A program made the position numbers and the translations under genes. DNA of 64,000 bases from assembly GCA_036675345.1 (NCBI GenBank), contig JAKFFE010000035.1, forward strand, positions 54,874 to 118,873. Reading direction: 5' to 3'. Positions 16,787 to 25,179 of the stretch are shown here, piece by piece. This DNA is from JALYOC01 sp036675345 (GTDB lineage: Bacteria > Myxococcota > Myxococcia > Myxococcales > Myxococcaceae). Position 1 is the stretch's first letter; each line of letters starts with the position of its first letter. The notes beneath the pieces are model-generated. The model saw nothing but the letters and a program-made list of their open reading frames with translations, was not told where the DNA came from and did no database searches.

Positions 16787-18253
16787 TCAGCTCCGGACCC
16801 CGCGCGCCTTGAGGACCAGCGCCAGCTTGTGTTCGTGCAGTGCCTGCTCCAGGCCCACCGGATACTGGTGGGGATGGATGAAGCGCTTGATGCCGGCGTG
16901 GAAGTGGCGCAGCTGTTCCTGGCAGCGGGCGCGGGCCTCGCCCAGCGGTTCGAAGGGCAGCACCCGCAGGCCGTTCCGGAAGGCGGGGACCAGCAGATCC
17001 TCGAAGGTGGCCCCGTCCGGGATCGCCTTTTGCCGGGTGGGATCGAGCGGATCGACCAGCACCCCGCTGGGGCCCTTCTCCACGTCGTAGATCATGTCCG
17101 CGATGTTCTCGGCGCCCACCCGGAAGCGGCGGATCTGGTGGATGCCCGGGTTGTTGACCTTGATCGCCTGCTCCGAGAGCTTGATCCGGTACTGCCAGGG
17201 CTGGCCCGGCAGCCGGGTGGCGGAGAGCTTGTAGACCCCGCCCAGCGCCGCGTCGTCGTAGGCGGTGGCCAGCTTGGTCCCCACCCCCCACACGGTGATG
17301 GTGGCGCCCTGCTGCTTGAGGCTGGTGATCACCTGCTCGTCCAGCTCGTTGGAGGCGAAGATCTTCGCCTGGGGAAAGCCGCCCTGGTCCAGGATCTTCC
17401 TGGCCTCGATGCTCAGGTAGGCCAGATCGCCGGAGTCCAGCCGGATCCCCAGCAGCTCATGTCCGCTGGCCCGAAGCTCTTTTCCCACGGTGACCGCGTG
17501 CCGCACCCCCTCCAGGGTGTCGTAGGTGTCGACCAGGAAGACGCAGTTGTGGGGCAGGGCGGCCGCGTAGGCGCGGAAGGACTCCAGCTCGGTGTCGTGG
17601 AGCATCACCCAGCTGTGGGCGTGGGTCCCCCGCACCGGGATCCCGTAGATCTTCCCCGCCAGCACGTTGGAGGTGGAGTCGCAGCCGCCCACGTAGCTGG
17701 CGCGGGTGGCGGAGAGTCCGCCGTCCACCCCCTGCGCCCGGCGCAGCCCGAACTCCAGCACCGACTCCCCGCCGGCGGCCAGGTTCACCCGCGCCGCCTT
17801 GGTGGCGATCAGGGTCTGGAAGTTCACCAGGTTCAGCAGCGCGGTCTCCAGCAGCATGCAGCCGATCACCGGCCCCTGGACCCTCATCAGCGGCTCGTGC
17901 GGGAACACCACCGTGCCCTCGCGCACCGCGTCCACCTGGCACTCCAGCCTCAGCCCGCGCAGGTACTCCAGGAACGCGGGCTCGAACAGGTCCGCCCCGT
18001 CGGCGCCCTTCAAGGTGGCCAGATAGGTCAGGTCGCTCTCGTCGAACCCGAAGCGTTCGATCAGCTGCAGCGCGGTCTCGATCCCGCACGCCACCGCGAA
18101 GCCGCCCTGGAACGGGTTGCGGCGGTAGAACAGATGGAACACCGCCTCCCGCTGGGCGGCGCCACTCTTCCAGGCCGCGTACGCCATCGTCAGCTGGTAG
18201 AGATCGGTGTGCAGCGCCAGCGAGGTGGCGTACACCTGGGACAGGGCGTCCAT
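16787..18253 (-). CDS. pncB: Nicotinate phosphoribosyltransferase
   Basis: A 488-residue enzyme making nicotinate mononucleotide from nicotinate and PRPP in the Preiss-Handler NAD pathway. Visible family landmarks are LALHTDLYQLTMAYA at the N-terminus, GLRRAQGVDGG, the histidine of GTHAHSW that is phosphorylated in the ATP-driven cycle, and GIRLDSGDLAYLS of the phosphoribosyl site. Length is in the range of the longer bacterial type. CAGGAGG lies five bases before the ATG at 18253. First gene of a three-gene minus-strand operon with nrtR and the nicotinamidase-like gene. Confidence 0.92.
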   Translation of the reverse strand: MDALSQVYATSLALHTDLYQLTMAYAAWKSGAAQREAVFHLFYRRNPFQGGFAVACGIETALQLIERFGFDESDLTYLATLKGADGADLFEPAFLEYLRGLRLECQVDAVREGTVVFPHEPLMRVQGPVIGCMLLETALLNLVNFQTLIATKAARVNLAAGGESVLEFGLRRAQGVDGGLSATRASYVGGCDSTSNVLAGKIYGIPVRGTHAHSWVMLHDTELESFRAYAAALPHNCVFLVDTYDTLEGVRHAVTVGKELRASGHELLGIRLDSGDLAYLSIEARKILDQGGFPQAKIFASNELDEQVITSLKQQGATITVWGVGTKLATAYDDAALGGVYKLSATRLPGQPWQYRIKLSEQAIKVNNPGIHQIRRFRVGAENIADMIYDVEKGPSGVLVDPLDPTRQKAIPDGATFEDLLVPAFRNGLRVLPFEPLGEARARCQEQLRHFHAGIKRFIHPHQYPVGLEQALHEHKLALVLKARGVRS

Positions 18254-18268
18254 CGGAACCTCCTGCTT

Positions 18269-18288
18269 CGTGTTATGGAGACACTAAG
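18269..18288 (-). promoter_or_regulatory. Candidate NrtR operator upstream of pncB
   Basis: On the minus strand TTAGTGTC and ATAACACG face each other, with GTGT-N7-ACAC as the symmetric core. The site ends 15 bases before the start codon. NrtR sites in other bacteria often contain TAGTGT/ACACTA-like arms, and CATAAC within the site could serve as the -10. Position and operon content support it; the symmetry is incomplete. Confidence 0.4.
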
Positions 18289-18388
18289 ACGGGGGACGGG
18301 CCGCGCGCAAGCGACTCAGTTCCCGCCCGAGGATCGGTGAAACGTCCTTGTCCCGGGTCGGCCAATCGCTGAAGCTTTTCCCACGCGC

Positions 18389-19282
18389 ATGCGCCTGCCC
18401 CTCCTGCTGTCCCTGCTCCTCTCCTCGTGGTCCGCGTCCGCCGGGGTGAAGGTGGCCGCTCCCGGGCTGACCTCCACCGGGGTGGAGCCCCGGATCGCCG
18501 CCTTCTTCTCCGAGCACCTCGCGCAGCAGCTGGCGCACCGCGGGCTGGGGGTCACTACCGCCGCGGAGATCTCCACCCTGCTGGGATTGGAGCGGCAAAA
18601 GCAGCTGCTGGGCTGCGCGGACTGCCAGGTGGAGTTGGGGAACGCCCTGGGGGTCCAGGCGATGGTCCTGGGGACGTTGACCCGCAGCGGCTCCGGCTAC
18701 GAGCTGAAGGTGCGGATCTCCGATCTGGAGGGCGGGGCCCTGGCGGAAGGATCCCGCACCGCGCCGGATGAGGAGCGGCTCCTGCCGGCGGTGACCTCGC
18801 TGGCGGGCGAGCTGGCCACGCGGCTGATGGGGCCGGGCGCGGCCCGGTCGGTGGGCTCGCAGGCGATCTTCGAGGACCGGCTCAACGTCCTCACCGTGGG
18901 CCCGATCCTGTTTGCGGTCGGCTTCTACGGCCTCGAGTACGAGCGGGTGCTCACCGACCTGTTCAGCGTCTTCGTGGCCCCGCAGTGGTTGAACGCCACC
19001 TTCGCCCGGGGCTTCGAGGTGACTGGCGGGGCCCGCGTCTACCTGTTCGGGGAGGCGCCCCGCGGGCTGTACGTGGGCGCCTACGCAGTGGGAGGCGCGG
19101 GGGAGGACGGCCCCGGCTTCGGGCTGGGGGGCGAGCTGGGCATCCAGTGGCTGCTGGGGGATCGGGTGGCGGTGGCCCTGGGCTACGGGCACGGCTGGCG
19201 GGCGGTGGAGGGGTACCTTTCCCATCAGGGCACGTTTCCCCAGGTCAATCGGGTCCGGGTTCAGCTGGGGGTGGCCTTCTGA
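18389..19282 (+). CDS. Exported CsgG/FlgO-like protein, paralog 1 of 3
   Basis: A 297-residue exported protein with signal peptide MRLPLLLSLLLSSWSASA. Residues about 20-150 show an alpha/beta pattern: KVAAPGL, a helix with FFSEHLAQQLAHRGLGVTTA, AEISTLLGLERQKQ, a Cys pair (GCADC), a short helix ALGVQAMVLGTL and a closing KVRISDLEGG. This pattern resembles CsgG/FlgO/LpoB-type periplasmic domains. The C-terminal 120 residues alternate hydrophobic and small residues and end in aromatic Phe (VRVQLGVAF), as outer-membrane barrels do. It overlaps the next gene by one base. The function is unknown. Confidence 0.65.
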   Translation: MRLPLLLSLLLSSWSASAGVKVAAPGLTSTGVEPRIAAFFSEHLAQQLAHRGLGVTTAAEISTLLGLERQKQLLGCADCQVELGNALGVQAMVLGTLTRSGSGYELKVRISDLEGGALAEGSRTAPDEERLLPAVTSLAGELATRLMGPGAARSVGSQAIFEDRLNVLTVGPILFAVGFYGLEYERVLTDLFSVFVAPQWLNATFARGFEVTGGARVYLFGEAPRGLYVGAYAVGGAGEDGPGFGLGGELGIQWLLGDRVAVALGYGHGWRAVEGYLSHQGTFPQVNRVRVQLGVAF

Positions 19283-20271
19283 TGCGGCGCACGGCGGCAG
19301 TGCTGTGGATCGGAATCGCGCTGGGGGCCTCCGCCCAGGAGCCGCGGGTGGCGAAGGTGGCCGCGCCCGGGCTGCGCGCGGCCGGGGTCTCCGAGGACGC
19401 CGCCCAGCGGATCTCGGAGGCGTTCGCCGAGGAGCTGGAGCTGGAGGGGCTGGACGTCTCCACCCCGAAGGAGATCGCCCAGTTGCTGGGCGCCGAGCAG
19501 CAGCGGCAGCTGGTCTCCTGCGAACAGCAGTCCTCCTCCTGCCTCGCCGAGCTCACCTCCGCGCTCCAGGTGGAGGCGGTGGTCACCGGGACCGTGGCCC
19601 GGATCGGCTCGCGGCTGCACGCCAACCTCAAGCTGCTCTCGCAGGGAGGGCAGGTGTTCGGGGTGTACAGCCGCTCGGGCCGCACCGAGGCGGATCTGAA
19701 GGTCGCGCTGGCCGACGCCGCCCCCGGGGCGGCGCTGGATGTGTACAAGGGCCTGGGGCGAAAGGTGCCGGAGGGCGCGCGCTCCCAGCGGCGGGTGCAG
19801 GACCACTCCAACTTCGTCACCTGGTTCGTGGGCGGGATCCTCTTCACCGCGTTCGGGGTGGAGTACGAGCGCGCCCTCACCCCCCGGTTCTCGCTGGTGG
19901 GGATGGGCCTGTTCGTCAACGGAGACCTGAGCGTGGACGGAGAGCGCACCCGCGACCTGGGCGGCGAGCTGTTCCTGGGCGGCCGCTTCTACCTCACCGG
20001 GGTGGTGGGCAATGGGCTGTTCGCCGGCGCCGAGGTCCAGCTGGGCTACGGGCTCACCGAGGAGGAGTCTCCCACCCAGCCCCTGATCCAGCGCAGCGGC
20101 CCGCTGGTCGCCCCCGGGGTGCTGCTGGGCTACGCCTTCACCTTCCCGCTGGGGATCACCGGCTCCCTGGGGCTGGGCGTGTACCGACACCTCACCTCCT
20201 TCTCCTTCTCCGACTCCTATGGATCGACCGTGCAGCTGGTGCCGCGCTTGAACGTGGGGTACGCGTTTTGA
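19282..20271 (+). CDS. Exported CsgG/FlgO-like protein, paralog 2 of 3
   Basis: A 329-residue paralog of its neighbours. The signal peptide is MRRTAAVLWIGIALGASAQ. The conserved block reads KVAAPGLRAAGVS, EELELEGLDVSTPKEIAQLL, then a Cys pair six residues apart (LVSCEQQSSSCLAEL) and VVTGTVARIGSRLHANLKL. The C-terminal part contains FGVEYERAL, shared as YGLEYERVL or YALEYEWVF in the paralogs, and ends NVGYAF, a barrel-like terminus. The ATG overlaps the previous TGA (TGATG at 19280-19284). It probably acts with the other two in one envelope complex. Confidence 0.65.
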   Translation: MRRTAAVLWIGIALGASAQEPRVAKVAAPGLRAAGVSEDAAQRISEAFAEELELEGLDVSTPKEIAQLLGAEQQRQLVSCEQQSSSCLAELTSALQVEAVVTGTVARIGSRLHANLKLLSQGGQVFGVYSRSGRTEADLKVALADAAPGAALDVYKGLGRKVPEGARSQRRVQDHSNFVTWFVGGILFTAFGVEYERALTPRFSLVGMGLFVNGDLSVDGERTRDLGGELFLGGRFYLTGVVGNGLFAGAEVQLGYGLTEEESPTQPLIQRSGPLVAPGVLLGYAFTFPLGITGSLGLGVYRHLTSFSFSDSYGSTVQLVPRLNVGYAF

Positions 20272-21251
20272 GCGCCGCGCGGAGCAGGGGCCTGGCCCTG
20301 GGGCTGTGGGTGGTGGCCTCCGTCGCCGGCGCCCAGCCGGTGCGCCTGGCGGCGCCGGGCCTCAACGGGATCAACCTCGACGAGGCGATCGTCGAGTTCT
20401 ACTCCGAGCACTTCGCCCAGCAGCTGGCGTTGCGCGGGGTCTCGGTGGTGACCGCGGCGGAGATCGCCACCCTGATCGGCCTGGAGCGGCAGCGCCAGCT
20501 GGTGGGGTGCAGCGACGAGTCCGGGGCCTGTCTGGCGGAGATCGCCGGCGCGCTGGGGGTGGAGGGGCTGATCACCGGCAGCCTGGCCCGCTTCGGAAAC
20601 ACCTACCAGGCCAACCTGAAGGTGATCCGCGCCAGCGACGCTAGACCGCTGGCCCTGATCTCCCGCACCGCCAACACCGAGGACGCGCTGTTCGAGGCGC
20701 TGATCCACGCGGCGGAGGTCGCGGCCCGCGAGGTGCTGGCCGAGCTGCGCCCGGGCCAGACCGCCCAGTTGGACAGCGCCCGCGCCGGACTGGGGCCGAT
20801 CGCCTACCGGGTGATCCGCAACCACGTGGTGCGGGTGGAGCTGCTGGGCCTGTTGGTGGGGGCCTACGCGCTGGAGTACGAGTGGGTGTTCACCGACTTC
20901 CTGGCGGTCACCGCGCGGCCGGCCTACCTGGACCTGCGGATCTGGACCCAGGATCCCCCGCTGCGGACCACCGGGGTGGATCTCACCTTGGGGCCGCGGC
21001 TGTATCCCTTCCGACGCGCGCCTTCCGGGGTCTGGTTCGGCCCCGAGCTGCGGACCTCCTATGCGTGGGCCGGGGATGGCACCGGCTTCCACCTGGGGAT
21101 CGGCCTGGGCGCCGGCTGGAACTATGTGGGGGACGTGCTGCCGTTCGTGGTGTCCGCCTCCGCGGCGGCGGCCTTCTTCCCCACCGGAAGCTCTCCGCTG
21201 GTCCAACCGGTGGATCTGCGGGTCAGCTTCGCCGTCGGCTGGGCGTTCTAG
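20268..21251 (+). CDS. Exported CsgG/FlgO-like protein, paralog 3 of 3
   Basis: A 327-residue paralog, closest to the first copy: AIVEFYSEHFAQQLALRGVS, AAEIATLIGLERQRQLVGC, a Cys pair six residues apart and AGALGVEGLITGSLARFGN. The predicted signal peptide ends near VAGAQ. The C-terminal barrel-like half ends VSFAVGWAF. The TTG start at 20268 overlaps the preceding TGA (TTGA) and is the only start in frame near the signal peptide, so translation is probably coupled. Its stop shares CTAG with the convergent MFS gene. Confidence 0.62.
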   Translation: MSAARSRGLALGLWVVASVAGAQPVRLAAPGLNGINLDEAIVEFYSEHFAQQLALRGVSVVTAAEIATLIGLERQRQLVGCSDESGACLAEIAGALGVEGLITGSLARFGNTYQANLKVIRASDARPLALISRTANTEDALFEALIHAAEVAAREVLAELRPGQTAQLDSARAGLGPIAYRVIRNHVVRVELLGLLVGAYALEYEWVFTDFLAVTARPAYLDLRIWTQDPPLRTTGVDLTLGPRLYPFRRAPSGVWFGPELRTSYAWAGDGTGFHLGIGLGAGWNYVGDVLPFVVSASAAAAFFPTGSSPLVQPVDLRVSFAVGWAF

Positions 21252-22672
21252 GGCGCGCGGCGCTCGGGGGCCACCGCCAGCGCGGGGACTCCCGGAGAAC
21301 GGCCGGTCACCCGCTGGGTCACCGTGAGCCGCATCCAGGCCCACAGCTCCGAGACCGGGCGGGCCTCGGCGGGGACCACCCGCTGGGTGAGGAAGGCGGC
21401 GGCGATCCGACCGCAGGCAGAGACCAGGAACACCGCGTGGGTGGCGTTCCAGCTCCCTCCTGCCAGGGAGAAGCGGGCGGGGAGGGTGGTGACGATCAGT
21501 CCGCCCAGGGTGGCGGCGATCGCGAACGCGATCCCACCGGTGGTGGCGAACGCGGCCAGGTAGAACTGGCGGTTCTTCCGGGGCGCCATCGCCAACGGCA
21601 GGGAGAAGGTGGCCAGCGCATGGCCGCTCCACAGCGAACCGGAGAAGAGCACCTCCACCGCCAGCGGCCACAGGAAGCCCTCGCGGGGGAAGAGCCAGAT
21701 CAGGGGCACGATGCACAGCGAGTAGGAGCAGGCGCTGAGCACCGTGCGCGGGCCGAAGCGATCGATCGCCCTGCCCCACAGCGGGGCGGTGATGATCCGC
21801 AGCCCGGCGGCGGCCGCGTTGTAGGCCGCCATCAGCGCGAACCCCATCCCCAGGTTCTCCAGCATGTGGACGGCGAAGAAGGTGGAGGAGACCCCGATCG
21901 CCAGGTTCCAGCCGATCAGGAAGGCCAGGTACTTTCGCGCCGAGGGATCGCCGAACGGGCGCAGCGCGGCGGCGAACTCGAACGGACCCTTGCCGCCCTC
22001 CTCGGTCGGCTGGTGCTGCCGCCGCATCAAGAGGGTGGTGACCGCGCCGGCCACGCACGCCACCACCGCCAGGCCGGACAGGGCCCAGTCGGCGCGGCCC
22101 TGCAGCCGGGCCACGTCCAGCAACACGCCCGCGGCCAGCATCGCCAGGGTGCCGCCCAGGGTGCACAGCGCGGTGCGCCGGCCGAAGTACCGGCCCCGCA
22201 GCTGGATCGGAACCAATTCGCCCATCCACGCCACCCAGGCGTTGTTGCCCACCACCCCCAGCAGGGCGGAGAGGCCGGCCACGGTCATCAGCACCGTCTG
22301 CTTGGCGCCTTCGCCCAGGGGAAGGAAGGGCAGCGCCACCAGCCCCCACAACAGCTGCCGCGAGGCGCCCACCGCCACCAGCGCCACCTTGCGGTAGCCG
22401 AAGGCGGAGGTCAGCCAGGCCGACGGAAGCTGGAAGAACTGGGAGGTGAAGGGCAGGGCGCCCAGCAGGCCGATCAGCACCGGGCTGGCGTTGAGGTACA
22501 GCGCCCAGCCGGTGAGCACCGCGCCGCCGGCGGTGGCGGTCACCACCTCGGCGAACACCCCCTCTCCCAGCGAGGCGGACAGCGAGACCCGCAGCTTGTT
22601 CCGCTGCCGCGGATGCGTGCTGGCCGCATCCGGACCGGGCCCGGAGCTGAAGGGGGCGGCGGAGCCGGGCAT
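21248..22672 (-). CDS. MFS transporter
   Basis: A 474-residue (or 519 from 22807) inner-membrane transporter of the major facilitator superfamily with about 12 hydrophobic segments. Among them are VVTATAGGAVLTGWALYL, LIGLLGALPFTSQFF and LFSGSLWSGHALATFSL, and a positively charged cytosolic loop RYFGRRTALCTLGG lies after the first helices. There is a cytosolic loop with a Glu/Gln-rich stretch in mid-protein. The substrate cannot be read. ATG at 22672 leaves a 45-residue N-terminus before helix 1; the longer form would add an Arg-rich segment with no family support. Neither start has a good Shine-Dalgarno. Confidence 0.75.
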   Translation of the reverse strand: MPGSAAPFSSGPGPDAASTHPRQRNKLRVSLSASLGEGVFAEVVTATAGGAVLTGWALYLNASPVLIGLLGALPFTSQFFQLPSAWLTSAFGYRKVALVAVGASRQLLWGLVALPFLPLGEGAKQTVLMTVAGLSALLGVVGNNAWVAWMGELVPIQLRGRYFGRRTALCTLGGTLAMLAAGVLLDVARLQGRADWALSGLAVVACVAGAVTTLLMRRQHQPTEEGGKGPFEFAAALRPFGDPSARKYLAFLIGWNLAIGVSSTFFAVHMLENLGMGFALMAAYNAAAAGLRIITAPLWGRAIDRFGPRTVLSACSYSLCIVPLIWLFPREGFLWPLAVEVLFSGSLWSGHALATFSLPLAMAPRKNRQFYLAAFATTGGIAFAIAATLGGLIVTTLPARFSLAGGSWNATHAVFLVSACGRIAAAFLTQRVVPAEARPVSELWAWMRLTVTQRVTGRSPGVPALAVAPERRAP

Positions 22673-22985
22673 CGGCGAGCCGGGCCGGAACAGCGGCACC
22701 GCGGCGCCGAGCAGCGAGAACCAGGAGACGAGGCGGCGATGAAGGGTCGAGGACAAGCGATCGCAGAAGCGCGCCGGGAGGAGGCGACGCGCGCGAGACG
22801 GTGCCATGCAAAGTGGGCGTGCTCAACGTAGGCCCCAGACCCGCATGGAGAGCAGGCAGGCTCCTCGTTGGCGCCCGAAGCAAAGGGCGAACCTTGCGGA
22901 TCAAACCATCCGCCGGCGAGCGCCTTCGCCGGCACGCGGGCCGCCGCGCAGACTCCCAGGTTTGCTCTGCTTTTACCCGGGTGAC

Positions 22986-23002
22986 GCCCCCCTGGAGGGG
23001 GC
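22986..23002 (+). other. GC hairpin upstream of the polyprenyl synthase gene
   Basis: GCCCCC (22986-22991 within a six-C run) pairs with GGGGGC (22997-23002). There is no T-run. It lies between the divergent MFS gene and the palindromic operator candidate. Confidence 0.35.
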
Positions 23003-23018
23003 CTCAAGTTCCAGGTGA

Positions 23019-23038
23019 AGTTCAAGAGGTCTTGAACT
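23019..23038. promoter_or_regulatory. Perfect 9-bp-arm palindrome, candidate operator
   Basis: AGTTCAAGA-GG-TCTTGAACT. The arms are exact complements and the site ends 12 bases before the ATG at 23051. CTATAT at 23037-23042 could be the -10, making the message nearly leaderless and the palindrome ideally placed for repression. The GbsR-like regulator in the same operon is the obvious candidate ligand. Confidence 0.55.
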
Positions 23039-23050
23039 ATATGAACGGGC

Positions 23051-24058
23051 ATGAACACCAGCGTCGCGATCCGCGAGGCCCAGAGCGGGCTGGCCGACTT
23101 TCTCGTCCAGGTGGAGGAGGCGCTTGCCCAGACGTTGAAGGACGGGGCGGGCGAGGCCCACGGTTCGGGCATCCTGATGGAGGCGGGCCGTCACCTGTGC
23201 CTGGGGTCGGGCGGCAAGCGGGCGCGCCCGATGCTGGTGCGGCTGTTCGGCGAGGCGCTGGGCGTCCCGGAGGAGGTCCTGCTGAAGATGGGGATCGCCG
23301 CGGAGCTGATCCACTCCTCGTCGCTGCTGCACGACGACGTGGTGGACGCGGGGATGTTCCGCCGCAGCCGCCCCACGGTGAACGCGCGCTACGGCAACGT
23401 GGTGGCGGTGCTCTCCGGGGACATGCTGCTCTCCACCGCCTTGAACAACCTGCGGGGGATGGACGCGGAGATCCTGCACGACGCGGTGGCCACGGTCCGG
23501 GACATGACCCGGGCGGCGATCGTGGAGGTGGAGTCCCGCGGGGATCTGTCCATCCCGCTGGAGCGGATGCGCTTTGTCCACGAGGGCAAGACCGGCGCCC
23601 TCTTCGGCTGGTGCGGAGTCGCCCCCGCCCGGGTGGCCCGGGACGGGGAGGCGGTGGCCCGGTTCAACACCTTCGGCCGTCGGCTGGGAGTGGCGTTCCA
23701 GATCGCCGACGACATCCGCGACCTGACCGGGATGGATCCGGGCAAGCCGCAGTTCGCCGACATCCAGGCCAAGAACGTCTCGATGCCGATCCTGATCGCC
23801 GCCCAGCGGGACGAGTCGTTGCGCCGAAAGCTGCGCGACGCCTGGGCCTTCACCGCCATGACCCCGGAGCGGGTCAAGGAGCTGGGAGAGGCGGTGATCG
23901 CCAGCGGCGCCCTGGAGGTGGCCCTGGACAAGATGAACTCCGAGATCCAGGCGGCGATCGACGCGCTGGGCAGCTACGGCCGCCGCAGCGGCGGCGACGA
24001 GCTGGTGAAGTGGGCCCACAAGCTGGCCGCCAGCGTGCAGCCGGGCAGGGCCCCGTGA
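23051..24058 (+). CDS. Polyprenyl diphosphate synthase
   Basis: A 335-residue trans-isoprenyl diphosphate synthase, all-helical, condensing isopentenyl diphosphate onto an allylic primer. GGKRARPM binds the diphosphate; the first Asp-rich motif is LLHDDVVD (DDxxD) and the second is FQIADDIRDLTG. The residues before the first motif (ELIHSSSLL) have no large aromatic, which favours a medium- or long-chain product such as the quinone side chain, but chain length is not certain. The start is ATG 23051. Last codons overlap the next gene by GTGA. Confidence 0.88.
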   Translation: MNTSVAIREAQSGLADFLVQVEEALAQTLKDGAGEAHGSGILMEAGRHLCLGSGGKRARPMLVRLFGEALGVPEEVLLKMGIAAELIHSSSLLHDDVVDAGMFRRSRPTVNARYGNVVAVLSGDMLLSTALNNLRGMDAEILHDAVATVRDMTRAAIVEVESRGDLSIPLERMRFVHEGKTGALFGWCGVAPARVARDGEAVARFNTFGRRLGVAFQIADDIRDLTGMDPGKPQFADIQAKNVSMPILIAAQRDESLRRKLRDAWAFTAMTPERVKELGEAVIASGALEVALDKMNSEIQAAIDALGSYGRRSGGDELVKWAHKLAASVQPGRAP

Positions 24059-24630
24059 AGGGCTATCTCTGGCCGGCGGAGGCAGCCGCCACCGAGACGG
24101 CCGGGGGAACCCTGCCCCGCTGGGAAGCGATCGCGGTGGAGGCGGTAGGCAACGTGATCGAGTTCTGGGGCTTCAAGCGCAACCAGGGCCGGGTGTGGGC
24201 GCTGCTGTACCTGCGGGACCAGGCGCTCTCCGCCGGAGAGATCGAACGCGAGCTGGGCTTGTCCAAGGGCGCGGTCTCGATGCTGCTGCGTGATCTGGAG
24301 CGCTGGGGAGTGATCGAACGGGTGCGCAGCCCCGGCGAGGCCGCCTGGCACTATGGCGCCGAGACCGATCTGATGAAGATGGTCTCCTTGGTGCTGGAGC
24401 AGCGGGAGGCCGCCTTCCTGGCCCGGATCCGCGAGGACTTCTCCGAGGCCCAGCGGCTGGCCCACGCGGCCGGAGACGTGGCCAAGGCCCGGCTGGAGCG
24501 GCTGGACCGGATGGCCACCCTGGCCGAGCAGACCGACCGGGCGGTGCGGGCGTTCTTGAAGACCGCGCGGCTGGACGTGGGCGGAATGTTCAGCGCGCTG
24601 CGCGAACGGGTCGCCGCCCGGAGAAGCTGA
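24055..24630 (+). CDS. GbsR/MarR-family transcriptional regulator
   Basis: A 191-residue winged-helix protein. The helix-turn-helix is at about residues 42-95 (GRVWALLYLRDQALSAGEIE, LGLSKGAVSMLLRDLERWGV, then the wing with GEAAWHY). The C-terminal half is a long amphipathic helix bundle likely to dimerise. GbsR proteins respond to small ligands such as choline; here the partner gene is an isoprenoid synthase, so the ligand is unknown. The GTG overlaps the upstream stop (GTGA at 24055-24058). The palindrome at 23019-23038 is a good autoregulatory target. Confidence 0.75.
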   Translation: MKGYLWPAEAAATETAGGTLPRWEAIAVEAVGNVIEFWGFKRNQGRVWALLYLRDQALSAGEIERELGLSKGAVSMLLRDLERWGVIERVRSPGEAAWHYGAETDLMKMVSLVLEQREAAFLARIREDFSEAQRLAHAAGDVAKARLERLDRMATLAEQTDRAVRAFLKTARLDVGGMFSALRERVAARRS

Positions 24631-24645
24631 TAGGGAGGGCTCCTC

Positions 24646-25170
24646 ATGGATGCCCACTACGATCAGGTGATGAAGGCGCGCGAGGCGGTCGGGGACGCTG
24701 CCCAGCGGCTGTATTTTGGTTACTCCACCGTGCTGGACCGCGCGGCGTTCGAGGAGTGGCGCGCCCAGCACGGCTATGACTTCTTCAACCTCCCCCCCGG
24801 GCAGCTGGCCCAGGCGGTGGACGTGGGGCTGGTCTACGACTTTCCCTCCCGCTGGTGGGGAGGACGGGTGGCCGGGCTGGCCGATCAGCCGGGGTCCACC
24901 GTCCACGGGCTGCTGTTCCAGATCGCCGGCAAGGACTGGCCGGTGATCCAGCACAAGGAGGGCGTGGTCACCGGGATGTGCGTGGAGCGCGAGGTGAAAC
25001 TGAAGGTCGGCTCGCAGGAGGTCACTGCCACCGCGTTCACCACCGCGCCCTCCCGGATGAGCGACCAGGGGCCGGTCAGCGCCCGCTTCCTGGAAGCGTT
25101 GGAGCGGGGATGCCGCGCCGCCGGACTGCCCGAGGCCTACGTGGGCAGCCTGCGCGCCGGCGCGAAGTAG
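24646..25170 (+). CDS. Gamma-glutamylcyclotransferase-like protein
   Basis: A 174-residue soluble protein whose N-terminus LYFGYSTVLDRAAFEEW matches the glycine-loop start of the GGCT/AIG2 fold (YxxYGSNL type), followed by the strands VDVGLVYDFPSRWWGGRVAG and a central GVVTGMCVEREVK. The catalytic Glu of the family would lie in one of the acidic segments but cannot be assigned with certainty. GGGAGGG precedes the ATG. It follows the regulator by 15 bp and probably shares its transcript. Confidence 0.6.
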   Translation: MDAHYDQVMKAREAVGDAAQRLYFGYSTVLDRAAFEEWRAQHGYDFFNLPPGQLAQAVDVGLVYDFPSRWWGGRVAGLADQPGSTVHGLLFQIAGKDWPVIQHKEGVVTGMCVEREVKLKVGSQEVTATAFTTAPSRMSDQGPVSARFLEALERGCRAAGLPEAYVGSLRAGAK

Positions 25171-25179
25171 CCGGGTTCC

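Noticed and set aside
22673..22807. 45-residue N-terminal extension of the MFS transporter
   Set aside because: No Shine-Dalgarno at ATG 22807 and no family similarity in the added Arg/Ser-rich segment; kept only as an alternative start.
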